From CAZLGM01 sp964558875 (lineage in GTDB: Bacteria > Desulfobacterota > Desulfobulbia > Desulfobulbales > Desulfocapsaceae), in contig CAZLGM010000062.1 in the NCBI GenBank assembly GCA_964558875.1, positions 1-16,424 on the forward strand: a stretch of DNA of 16,424 nucleotides. Direction: 5' to 3'. The notes under the pieces are model-generated. The model worked only from the letters and a program-made list of their open reading frames with translations, was not told the origin of the DNA and did not search any database. The position numbers and the translations under genes are program-made. Of this stretch, positions 1 through 6,848 are shown in pieces. Within the stretch, counting starts at the first letter, position 1; every line of letters starts with the position of its first letter.

Positions 1-65
1 ATAATTATCAGAAATATGGCTTTTATTTGAAAACTCAATTTTTCAAGGCACCCTTGCGTTTATAT

Positions 66-116
66 GTGACAGTCACTGTAAATCTATGGTTGTTTATAAT
101 CACTATTTATAGATTT
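66..116 (+). promoter_or_regulatory. Possible promoter/operator upstream of the CCA-adding enzyme
   Basis: A perfect -10 hexamer TATAAT lies at 95-100, but no good -35 is seen at the right distance. Two symmetric elements surround it: the palindrome GTGAC-A-GTCAC at 66-76, about where a -35 would sit, and an 8-base perfect inverted repeat AAATCTAT (80-87) / ATAGATTT (109-116) that brackets the -10. A weak promoter helped or blocked by a regulator would fit. Further left, TTGAAAA (27-33) and TTTTCAA (40-46) form a small AT-rich hairpin that may end an upstream transcript. All functional readings here are inference. Confidence 0.3.
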
Positions 117-186
117 GCCAGCCGGTTTGCTCCAAAGAAGTAGATGATGTCTTTACAGGTTGGAAAAGGATATTCAATATACAGAC

Positions 187-1701
187 ATGGTTAATCAATC
201 ACAGAAAAGCATTTCAGAGCGACTTAATCATTATCCGGCAGCACTGTGGAGTGCATTGCGGGATATAGCTGAAGATCGTGATGACTCTTTTTTCCTGACT
301 GGTGGTACGGTTCGTGATTTTCTTCTTGGCAGGGAACCTGTCGATATCGATTTGACTGTGAAAAAAGATGCCATTCTCTGCTGCCGTCATTTAATCAGCA
401 GGCTTGGCGATGGTACTTTTGTTCCTCTTGGCCGTAGACAGGAGGAGTGCGCAAGGGTTGTCTGGCAGGGCCTAAGTATCGATTTTTCCGCTTTTCGTTC
501 AGGAGCCGCAACCATTGAAGAGGACCTGCGAAAACGTGATTATACCATCAACTCGATGGCTATCGATCTGACCCCTTACCTCTCTGGGGCAAAGAGCGAA
601 GCTCAACTTATCGATCCGCTGTCAGCAGAGAAGGATCTTAACAACGGAGTCCTGCAGTCGCTGCCGGAAGCCTTTGATGATGACCCGTTACGGTTGCTTC
701 GGGGCTATCGATTCGAGGCAACTTTGGGATTTCGGCTTTCGAAGGAAACCAGAGAGGAAATCAACCGGAAGATATCACTGATTGAAAATGTTTCTCCGGA
801 AAGGATTCTCTATGAACTTGACTGTATCATGTCAGCCGATAACTCACATCCGGTGATTCGTGAAATGGCTGATTCGGGGCTGCTTTTTCAGGTCATTCCC
901 GAACTGAAACAGGGTGTGGGAGTTGATCAGCCTGGTTTTCACCATCTTGATGTGTTTCACCACAACCTGGAAGCACTCAAACAGATAGAGAAGATTATCC
1001 GTGAGCCTTCCCGATATTATCCGGAGCAGGAAGAGCTTTTATCCAACTATCTGCTGGATACCAGCAAAAAAAACGCTTTGAAGTGGGCCGCTCTGTTCCA
1101 CGATCTTGGAAAGCCTGCCACCAAGGCTGCCCATCCGCAAAAAAGCAGCAGGGTTACTTTTTATGGTCATGATCGTGAAGGGTGCGCGCTTTTTGAGCAG
1201 ATCAGTCAAAGATTGAAGTGGAGCAATCAGAATAGAGCAATTGTATCCGGATTGATCTATGGTCATATGCATCCGTTTCATCTGAGCACGATATTGCGAA
1301 CTGGAAAGCTGTCGAAACGGTCATGTCTGAAGCTGTATAAACGGGCAGGAGACCATCTTGCCGGTCTGTTTCTCCTGGCCATGGCGGACAGCCTTGCCGG
1401 TCAGGGGGAATTAAAACCGGCCGGGATGGAGGACGACCTGGTACACCTGTTCACCAAGGTTATGAACGTGTATAATCAGGATATCCGGCCCACTCTGACA
1501 GGCCCGAAGCTGGTCAATGGACACGATTTAATCGAGTTGTTCGATTTACATCCCAGCCCTGTCTTTTCAACAATTCTTGATGAGCTTGAAGTCGCGCAGG
1601 TAGAAGGCGAAGTATCAACACGGAGTGAGGCTCTTAACTGGATTGACCGATTCCTCAAAGAAAATAGCAGCATGAATCTGAACGATACAGCGAAAATATA
1701 A
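187..1701 (+). CDS. cca: HD-type CCA tRNA nucleotidyltransferase (class II nucleotidyltransferase)
   Basis: This enzyme adds or repairs the CCA 3' end of tRNAs in the cytoplasm. Poly(A) polymerase, from the same family, is the main alternative. Residues below are counted from a TTG at 160. The nucleotidyltransferase head shows GGTVRD at 48-53 and the metal-binding pair DID at 62-64. RKRDYTIN (124-131) and the DDPLRLLRGYRF block (174-185) are typical of the CCA/poly(A) family. A C-terminal HD domain follows, with HHLDVFHH near 261-268 and ALFHDLGKP at 311-319. About 505 residues is on the long side but normal for HD-type members. The start is uncertain: TTG 160 and ATG 187 are both in frame and neither has a well-placed ribosome binding site. 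I chose the ATG, which still leaves the whole domain intact. It lies 103 bases before rlmE. Confidence 0.85.
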   Translation: MVNQSQKSISERLNHYPAALWSALRDIAEDRDDSFFLTGGTVRDFLLGREPVDIDLTVKKDAILCCRHLISRLGDGTFVPLGRRQEECARVVWQGLSIDFSAFRSGAATIEEDLRKRDYTINSMAIDLTPYLSGAKSEAQLIDPLSAEKDLNNGVLQSLPEAFDDDPLRLLRGYRFEATLGFRLSKETREEINRKISLIENVSPERILYELDCIMSADNSHPVIREMADSGLLFQVIPELKQGVGVDQPGFHHLDVFHHNLEALKQIEKIIREPSRYYPEQEELLSNYLLDTSKKNALKWAALFHDLGKPATKAAHPQKSSRVTFYGHDREGCALFEQISQRLKWSNQNRAIVSGLIYGHMHPFHLSTILRTGKLSKRSCLKLYKRAGDHLAGLFLLAMADSLAGQGELKPAGMEDDLVHLFTKVMNVYNQDIRPTLTGPKLVNGHDLIELFDLHPSPVFSTILDELEVAQVEGEVSTRSEALNWIDRFLKENSSMNLNDTAKI

Positions 1702-1804
1702 AGGCCATCTGTTCGGAATTATCCGATGGATCTCTTTTGCATGAGGTGTCTGCACAGGACGAATTAAGATAGACTGATAAACTGCAAAGAAGAGGAAATA
1801 ATCG

Positions 1805-2404
1805 GTGCGTAAGGTAAAAGACTATTACTATAAAAAGGCCAAGAAGGATAAATACCCGGCCCGCTCTATTTATAAACTTGAAGAAATACAGCAGAAGTAC
1901 AAGTTCCTCAAAAAGGGGGCGTCGGTGTTGGATATCGGCTGCTACCCGGGCTCATGGTCGCTTTATGCCTCGGAGGTGGTTGGTCCCAAAGGAATTGTGG
2001 TTGGCGTAGACCTCAAAGAGGCGGATAAACACGCGCGTCCTGGTGGAGCTGAGATACATTGGTTATGCGGCGATATCACTGAGCCGGAAACAATTGATGA
2101 GGTGCGAAAAATCCGTCCTGCCTTTCGGGTAATCATTTCCGATATTGCTCCAAAAACAACAGGCAACCGCTGGACTGACCACCAACAGTCCTTGAATCTG
2201 GTCCACAATGTTCTGTCATTGACGAATCTACTCCTATTGAACAAGGGTCACTTCGTCTGCAAAGTCTTTCAGGGAGAGGACTTTCCCAATCTGATCAGTC
2301 AGATGAAAAAAAGCTTTAAACTGGTAAAAACGGTGAAACCGAAGAGCTCTAGAACAGAGAGCAGGGAGGTTTTTGTTGTTGGAATGGAGTTTATGAAAAA
2401 GTAG
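1805..2404 (+). CDS. rlmE: 23S rRNA 2'-O-ribose methyltransferase RlmE (FtsJ/RrmJ)
   Basis: This SAM-dependent enzyme methylates the 2'-OH of a uridine in the A-loop of 23S rRNA (U2552 in E. coli) late in 50S assembly. The SAM-binding motif is LDIGCYPGSWS (42-52). The family's K-D-K-E catalytic tetrad is present: K24 in RSIYKL, D113 in SDIAP, K153 in VCKVFQG and E188 near SRTESREVF. Length (199 aa) is usual. The start is GTG, supported by AGAGGA at 1791-1796, eight bases upstream. The neighbours are also RNA or DNA housekeeping genes. No clear promoter was found in the 103-base gap before it, so it may be read from the cca promoter. Downstream, 141 bases separate it from yebC. Confidence 0.93.
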   Translation: MRKVKDYYYKKAKKDKYPARSIYKLEEIQQKYKFLKKGASVLDIGCYPGSWSLYASEVVGPKGIVVGVDLKEADKHARPGGAEIHWLCGDITEPETIDEVRKIRPAFRVIISDIAPKTTGNRWTDHQQSLNLVHNVLSLTNLLLLNKGHFVCKVFQGEDFPNLISQMKKSFKLVKTVKPKSSRTESREVFVVGMEFMKK

Positions 2405-2443
2405 TTTGTTTGATAAAAGTGTAAATGAATAAGAAATCAATTT

Positions 2444-2472
2444 CTAACACATTGAATTGTTGGTAGTATAAA
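2444..2472 (+). promoter_or_regulatory. Probable sigma70-type promoter for yebC-ruvCAB-panB
   Basis: CTAACA (2444-2449), a 17-base spacer and TATAAA (2467-2472) make a reasonable -35/-10 pair about 70 bases before the yebC start. An overlapping alternative is TTGAAT (2452-2457) with TACAAT (2477-2482), but its 19-base spacer is less favourable. The AT-rich gap 2405-2545 holds no gene. Confidence 0.45.
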
Positions 2473-2545
2473 TGGTTACAATAAATAAAACTCAAGCTGC
2501 AGTTCAGCAGCCTTCAACCAAGATAGGAACCATAGGAAGGGGAAG

Positions 2546-3295
2546 ATGGCAGGACATTCGAAATGGGCAAATATTAAGAGAAGAAAGGGGGCAGTCGATG
2601 CCAAACGGGGCAAGATATTTACCCGACTCATTAAGGAAATCACTGTGGCCGCCAGGATCGGTGGTGGTGATCCGGACGGAAATCCTCGGCTACGCTCGGC
2701 AATTGCTTCGGCAAAGGCCGAAAACATGCCCAAAGACAATATCGCCAGGGCAATCAAGAAAGGAACCGGCGAGCTTGAAGGTGAAGTATATGAAGAGATC
2801 CTCTACGAAGGATACGGTCCTGCCGGGGTGGCGGTTCTAGTTGAGTGTCTGACAGATAATCGAAACAGAACGGTTGCCGATGTTCGCCATTTTTTTGCAA
2901 AATCAAACGGAAACCTCGGAGAATCCGGATGTGTGGCCTGGATGTTTGACAAGAAGGGCTTGGTTATTGTCGACAAAGATACAATTTCCGAAGAAGAATT
3001 GATGGAACTGGCCATTGAAGCCGGGGCGGAAGATGTGGTGGAAGAGGAAAATGAGTTTCATGTAACCACAGTGCCTGAAGATTTTGATGAGGTTCGGGAA
3101 TCACTGGAAAAAGGTGGTGTGAAGATCGTAGAAGCGTCAGTTTCAATGATCCCGAAAAATACGGTGGAGGTAACGGAGGAGAAACCGGCAAAATCAATAC
3201 TCAAACTGTTAGAGAATCTTGAGGACCATGATGATGTCCAGCACGTGCATGCCAACTTCGATATTGATGATGGGTTGATGGAGTCCCTGTCGTAG
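2546..3295 (+). CDS. yebC: YebC/TACO1-family translation factor/regulator
   Basis: The N-terminus MAGHSKWANIKRRKG is the diagnostic signature of the YebC/PmpR/TACO1 family, and the 249-residue length matches E. coli YebC (246). Members were first described as DNA-binding regulators. Mitochondrial TACO1 and bacterial YebC have been linked to translation, including relief of ribosome stalling on proline-rich stretches. Which role holds here cannot be read from the sequence. The protein is basic at its start and strongly acidic in its C-terminal half, including the conserved HDDVQHVHANFDI end near residues 227-239. A purine-rich AGGAAGGGGAAG directly precedes the ATG. The stop is four bases from the ruvC start. 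The yebC-ruvC-ruvA-ruvB order is common in many bacteria and supports all four calls. Confidence 0.95.
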   Translation: MAGHSKWANIKRRKGAVDAKRGKIFTRLIKEITVAARIGGGDPDGNPRLRSAIASAKAENMPKDNIARAIKKGTGELEGEVYEEILYEGYGPAGVAVLVECLTDNRNRTVADVRHFFAKSNGNLGESGCVAWMFDKKGLVIVDKDTISEEELMELAIEAGAEDVVEEENEFHVTTVPEDFDEVRESLEKGGVKIVEASVSMIPKNTVEVTEEKPAKSILKLLENLEDHDDVQHVHANFDIDDGLMESLS

Positions 3296-3299
3296 ATTA

Positions 3300-3776
3300 A
3301 TGGAAAGGATACTGGGGATTGATCCAGGCTCAAGACTGACCGGCTATGGCATCATTGAATCGGATCGAGGTGAACTACATTTCGTCAGTTGTGGAGTGAT
3401 AAAAACGAGCCAGAAATATCCCTTTTCTCATCGGCTCAATGAGATATTTGAAGGCATCAATGAGGTTATCCAATTGCATGAACCGTCCGTTTCGGCTATC
3501 GAAGACGTTTTTGTTTCAAAAAACGCTCGTAGTGCCCTCAAGCTTGGACAGGCGCGTGGGGCAGCAGTTGTGGCCATGATGCAGAACGGTCTGCGGGTTT
3601 ATGACTATAATCCGAAGATGGTGAAACAGGCTGTTGCCGGATACGGACAGGCTGAGAAGGGCCAGGTTCAAAATATGGTAAAGGCGATACTTGGTCTTTC
3701 CGGTTCGCCGAGTTCGGATGCTGCTGATGCGCTGGCGGTAGCCATCTGTCACGCCAACCAAAGCCGATACAGTTGA
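3300..3776 (+). CDS. ruvC: Holliday junction resolvase RuvC
   Basis: RuvC is a dimeric endonuclease that cuts Holliday junctions symmetrically on the RuvAB-bound junction. The four acidic metal ligands are visible: D8 in LGIDPGS, E68 in SAIEDVF, and D140 and D143 in SSDAADALAVA. Length (158 aa) is near the short end of the family, and the C-terminal tail after ICHANQSRYS is brief. Translation probably depends on coupling to yebC, since only four bases separate them and no strong Shine-Dalgarno is seen. The last six codons and the stop lie inside the left arm of a large inverted repeat (3756-3813), so the protein's tail may have been reset by the insertion of that element (inference). Confidence 0.95.
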   Translation: MERILGIDPGSRLTGYGIIESDRGELHFVSCGVIKTSQKYPFSHRLNEIFEGINEVIQLHEPSVSAIEDVFVSKNARSALKLGQARGAAVVAMMQNGLRVYDYNPKMVKQAVAGYGQAEKGQVQNMVKAILGLSGSPSSDAADALAVAICHANQSRYS

Positions 3777-3887
3777 ATGAAGGAGCCGTCATTGCCCGAT
3801 CATGTCTGTCCGTATAGGGTTTGGCTATAACGAACAGACATGCTTGTACAATGCCGACCCCTTCATTCAACTGTATCGGCTTTGGTT
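3756..3887 (+). repeat. Long imperfect inverted repeat overlapping the ruvC stop codon
   Basis: The left arm (3756-3813) and right arm (3830-3887) are 58 bases each with a 16-base loop. The outer 28 bases (3756-3783 against 3860-3887) are exact reverse complements, and the inner 30 columns match at 22 positions. A transcript running out of ruvC would fold into a very long hairpin containing the stop codon. No run of T follows the stem, so it is not a standard intrinsic terminator. The inner part of the right arm holds a core (3826-3850) that recurs nearby and after the dehydrogenase gene. A palindromic mobile unit (MITE- or REP-like) is the likeliest origin; this is inference. Confidence 0.85.
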
Positions 3888-3963
3888 AAAGAATGTGTTT
3901 TATAGGCAATTCTAGAGCGGACAGACATACTTAAACAATGTCGGCCCCTTTACTTAACTGTAT
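3813..3963 (+). repeat. Tandem direct copies of the repeat unit (about 64 bases, 87-88-base period)
   Basis: The unit at 3813-3876 is repeated at 3901-3963 in the same orientation. Across 3830-3876 against 3917-3963, 37 of 47 bases match, and the TATAGG at each unit's left end (3813-3818 and 3901-3906) is shared. With the inverted left arm this makes three diverged copies between ruvC and ruvA. The second copy's GCGGACAGACATAC segment recalls the GGGGACAGAC-type repeats that accompany IS200/Y1-like transposases in many genomes. That link is from memory and untested, and no transposase gene is present here. Confidence 0.8.
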
Positions 3964-4014
3964 AAATGGTGCATATGTGATTTCGTTCAAAAACACTTTT
4001 TTCAATCTGTCCAC

Positions 4015-4635
4015 ATGATTGCAACGCTATCCGGAAAGCTTCTGTTGAAATCCACAGACAGGGCTGTTGTTGATGTTGGAGGGGTGGGGTACGAGGTTTT
4101 CTTCTCTCATGACGGTATGGCCCGGCTGCCCGATATCGGGAGTGAGGTCTTTATTTATATCCATACCAATGTCCGTGAAGATGCCATCACTTTGTTCGGT
4201 TTCTTGGAAGAGGAAGAACGGGAGATGTTCCTGATCTTAAAAAGCGTGTCCGGTATTGGCCCGAAACTGGCTCTTTCCATATTATCCGGTATCCGGGTCG
4301 GTGAGTTGTGCCAGGCAATAGTGGCCAAGGATGTCGCCCGGTTGACGGCGCTGCAGGGGATTGGTAAAAAGACGGCTGAAAGGCTTTGCCTCGACCTCAA
4401 AGACAAGATCAGTCATCTAGGTCATGGTGAAATGGAACCGGGCTCTTTTGAGCAGGGTTCGATTCCACAAAGCTCATCCCATATGGACGCTCTTTCTGCC
4501 TTGGTTAATCTCGGCTATCCGGATCCCGTTGCCAGAAAAGCTTTGGCAACAGTGAAAAAACAGGTCGGTCAGGACGCTTTTATGGAGCTTTCCGTTGAAG
4601 GTCTCATACGACATTCTCTCCAGTCCTTATCATGA
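4015..4635 (+). CDS. ruvA: Holliday junction branch migration protein RuvA
   Basis: RuvA forms a tetramer that holds the four-way junction and recruits RuvB rings. The N-terminal OB-fold region begins MIATLSGKLL and carries the acidic pin pair E55-D56 in NVREDAITLFGF. Two helix-hairpin-helix motifs follow: VSGIGPKLALSIL (78-90) and LQGIGKKTAERL (113-124). A flexible linker (about 135-155) leads to the C-terminal RuvB-binding domain, with LVNLGYPDPVARKAL at 163-177. Length (206 aa) is typical. The stop overlaps the ruvB start as ATGA (4632-4635), indicating coupled translation. The start ATG has no strong ribosome binding site, and the gene sits behind the repeat cluster rather than directly behind ruvC. 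No convincing own promoter was found. Confidence 0.95.
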   Translation: MIATLSGKLLLKSTDRAVVDVGGVGYEVFFSHDGMARLPDIGSEVFIYIHTNVREDAITLFGFLEEEEREMFLILKSVSGIGPKLALSILSGIRVGELCQAIVAKDVARLTALQGIGKKTAERLCLDLKDKISHLGHGEMEPGSFEQGSIPQSSSHMDALSALVNLGYPDPVARKALATVKKQVGQDAFMELSVEGLIRHSLQSLS

Positions 4636-5690
4636 AAATCGAAGAAGATATACAAGCCAACCGGCGAATAGTCAGCCCCAAGCCTGATGAACAGGATCAG
4701 GTGCAACCCAAAGGGCTGCGTCCTAGGAGTTTGAGTGAATATATCGGACAGGAGCCTCTGAGAAGAAGTTTGGAGGTCTTCATCAAGGCAGCTCAGGGAA
4801 GGGGAGAACCTCTTGATCATGTACTTTTTCACGGTTTTCCCGGGCTTGGTAAAACAACCCTTTCTTACATTATTGCCAACGAGATGGGCACCAACATCAA
4901 GGTGACTTCCGGACCGGTTATTGAAAAACAGGGAGATCTGGCGGCTATCCTGACCTCCCTGCATGAGGGTGATGTTCTCTTTATCGATGAGATCCATCGA
5001 CTCAATCATGCGGTGGAGGAAATTCTTTATCCGGCCATGGAAGATTTTCAGCTCGATCTGATCATCGGTCAGGGGCCGGGGGCCCGTTCGGTGAAGATGG
5101 ATCTGCCCCACTTTACCCTGGTCGGTGCAACAACCCGCACCGGGTTATTGACTCCACCGCTCAGGGACAGGTTTGGCGTTGTTCTACGATTGGAACTCTA
5201 TCAGCCGGAAGAGTTGTGTGTCATTGTTAAACGCTCTGCCTCGATACTGGGTGTTGCCATTGATGAATCGGGAGCCCTGGAGTTGGGAAACCGCTCCCGG
5301 GGGACACCGAGGATTGCCAACAGGTTGTTGAGACGGGTCCGTGATTTTGCCCAGGTGGGCAACCATGAGGTGATTACCAGGAAAGTGGCTGATGACGCAC
5401 TCAATCTGCTCAATGTGGACAAATATGGGCTGGATGAGATGGACAGACGAATTATGCTGACCATTATCGATAAGTATCAGGGCGGCCCCATCGGCCTTGA
5501 AACGTTGGCCACAGTGGTGTGTGAGGAGAAAAACACATTGGAAGACGTGTACGAGCCGTTTCTTATTCAATCAGGATTCCTTGCCAGAACGCCCCGCGGC
5601 CGGGTGGCGACAATGAATGCTTATGAACATTTCGGACGTAAACCAAAGGGGAATGTCAAAAGGCAGCAGACGTTCTTTGATGACGAGTAG
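4632..5690 (+). CDS. ruvB: Holliday junction branch migration ATPase RuvB
   Basis: RuvB is the AAA+ hexameric motor that pumps DNA through the RuvA-bound junction. The Walker A motif reads GFPGLGKTT (68-76). The usual second residue is proline (GPPGLGKTT), so F69 is a small deviation, while the catalytic K74-T75 are kept. The other motifs are Walker B LFIDEIH (116-122), sensor 1 GATTRTG (165-171) and the arginine-finger segment LRDRFG (177-182). The C-terminal winged-helix region includes GGPIGLETLA and the family's closing pattern ending in TPRGR. Length (352 aa) is normal. It overlaps ruvA by four bases, and panB follows after 50 bases with no terminator between, so the two are probably co-transcribed. 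Confidence 0.96.
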   Translation: MKIEEDIQANRRIVSPKPDEQDQVQPKGLRPRSLSEYIGQEPLRRSLEVFIKAAQGRGEPLDHVLFHGFPGLGKTTLSYIIANEMGTNIKVTSGPVIEKQGDLAAILTSLHEGDVLFIDEIHRLNHAVEEILYPAMEDFQLDLIIGQGPGARSVKMDLPHFTLVGATTRTGLLTPPLRDRFGVVLRLELYQPEELCVIVKRSASILGVAIDESGALELGNRSRGTPRIANRLLRRVRDFAQVGNHEVITRKVADDALNLLNVDKYGLDEMDRRIMLTIIDKYQGGPIGLETLATVVCEEKNTLEDVYEPFLIQSGFLARTPRGRVATMNAYEHFGRKPKGNVKRQQTFFDDE

Positions 5691-5740
5691 CCGGTCGGGA
5701 GAGGATTTCAGCTCAAATTAATCATAATAGTGGAGAGATC

Positions 5741-6580
5741 ATGAAAAAGCGAAAGACTATCCAGGATATCCTGGCAATGAAAAGAAATGGTGAAAAGATC
5801 ACCATGCTCACAGCCTATGATGCATCCATGGCCGCTCTTCTGGATAGCTGTGATATAGATACCTTGCTTGTTGGTGATTCTTTGGGCATGGTTATGCTTG
5901 GTTATGATTCGACGGTGCCGGTGACCATGGAAGAGATGCTGCATCATAGTGCTGCTGTCAGGCGGGGTGCGCCGGATAGCTTTGTTATCGGTGATATGCC
6001 ATTTGGGTCCTATCAAGCTTCCGCTTATGATGCGGTAAAAAACGGCAACCGGTTTTTAAAAGAGGCGGGTTGTGACGCGGTAAAACTCGAGGGCGGCCTG
6101 GAGGTCTGTGAGATTGTAAAAGCCATGGTGCGGGCCGGTATTCCTGTGATGGGCCATATCGGTCTGACCCCTCAGACTGCCTCCCAGCTCGGGGGTTATA
6201 AGGTCCAGGGAAAAGATGATGAGTCGGCTATCAAAATGCTGGAGGAGGCAAAAGCCTTAAGCAATGCCGGTGTTTTTGGTATTGTTTTGGAGTGTATTCC
6301 TGACGGCCTTGCCAAAATAATCACCGAAACAATCCAGGTTCCAACCATTGGCATCGGGGCAGGAGTTCATTGTGACGGCCAGGTTCTGGTAACCCATGAT
6401 CTACTCGGTATGTTCGAAAAATTCATTCCCAGTTTTGTCAAAACCTACACCAGCCTGGCACCGTTGATTAAAGAAAATATCGGTCTCTATGCCAAAGAGG
6501 TGCGAGAAGGTGTGTTTCCCAATGATGAGTACAGTTTTACCTCTAAAAACGATTTTTCAAATCTACTGCGGAAGAAATAA
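5741..6580 (+). CDS. panB: 3-methyl-2-oxobutanoate hydroxymethyltransferase PanB
   Basis: PanB transfers a hydroxymethyl group from 5,10-methylene-tetrahydrofolate to 2-oxoisovalerate to give ketopantoate, the first committed step to pantothenate and CoA. Family residues are in place: metal ligands D46 (VGDSLGM), D85 (GDMPFGS) and E117 (KLEGG), and the catalytic acid E184 (VLECIP). GHIGLTPQ (138-145) and IGIGAG (203-208) are also characteristic. Length is 279 aa (E. coli PanB 264), with the extra at the C-terminus. GGAG at 5732-5735 supports the ATG. It is the last gene of the ruv transcript and is followed by a strong terminator. No other pantothenate gene (panC, panD) is in the window. Confidence 0.96.
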   Translation: MKKRKTIQDILAMKRNGEKITMLTAYDASMAALLDSCDIDTLLVGDSLGMVMLGYDSTVPVTMEEMLHHSAAVRRGAPDSFVIGDMPFGSYQASAYDAVKNGNRFLKEAGCDAVKLEGGLEVCEIVKAMVRAGIPVMGHIGLTPQTASQLGGYKVQGKDDESAIKMLEEAKALSNAGVFGIVLECIPDGLAKIITETIQVPTIGIGAGVHCDGQVLVTHDLLGMFEKFIPSFVKTYTSLAPLIKENIGLYAKEVREGVFPNDEYSFTSKNDFSNLLRKK

Positions 6581-6612
6581 CTGAAGAGATAATTAATAGT
6601 CTTATCCATTTT

Positions 6613-6656
6613 AAAGCCGTGGCCATACCTGTTTGGTCGCGGCTTTTTGTTTTTTG
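6613..6656 (+). terminator. Strong rho-independent terminator after panB
   Basis: The 13-base stem AAAGCCGTGGCCA (6613-6625) pairs completely with 6634-6646, using two G-T wobbles, across an eight-base loop. It is followed directly by a T-rich run to 6656. It lies 32 bases after the panB stop and should end the yebC-ruvCAB-panB transcript. Confidence 0.92.
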
Positions 6657-6766
6657 GATCACCTGGATTCCCGAGTAGACTCTATGAAAACCCTAAAAAC
6701 AGGCCACCCATTTATTAAGCATGTTTGTCAATAACATGGAGATGGAGCATATTCCTCCGTTTCTAC

Positions 6767-6796
6767 TTGACGCGATTTGAACCGTTTCGATACAAT
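6767..6796 (+). promoter_or_regulatory. Sigma70-type promoter for the Glu/Leu dehydrogenase gene
   Basis: TTGACG (6767-6772), an 18-base spacer and TACAAT (6791-6796) each match the consensus at five of six positions. Transcription would begin near 6803. That rules out the upstream in-frame ATG at 6777 as the start of the next gene and leaves a leader of about 46 bases with GGAGG at 6839-6843. Confidence 0.75.
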
Positions 6797-6848
6797 AAAG
6801 GTAGAAGAACACCCAGGTGGATTGATAAGAAAAACCTTGGAGGTGAAT

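Noticed and set aside
65..77. CRP/FNR-type site at TGTGACAGTCACT
   Set aside because: The half-sites are separated by three bases instead of the six of TGTGA-N6-TCACA, so it does not fit the known site.
1705..1740. Terminator after cca (CCATC ... GATGG)
   Set aside because: The stem is short, the loop is long and no T-run follows.
2472..2840. Plus-strand open frame of 122 codons overlapping the start of yebC
   Set aside because: It lies mostly inside yebC in another frame. yebC has an unmistakable family signature and this peptide has none.
3756..3963. CRISPR array or tandem operator reading of the ruvC-ruvA repeats
   Set aside because: The copies are long, diverged and partly inverted, with no regular spacers and no cas genes.
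4569..5111. Minus-strand open frame of 180 codons across ruvA-ruvB
   Set aside because: It is a shadow of two strongly supported genes on the opposite strand.
6777..6848. Longer N-terminus (24 extra residues) for the Glu/Leu dehydrogenase
   Set aside because: The upstream ATG lies between the -35 and -10 of a good promoter and has no ribosome binding site. ATG 6849 has GGAGG at ideal spacing.
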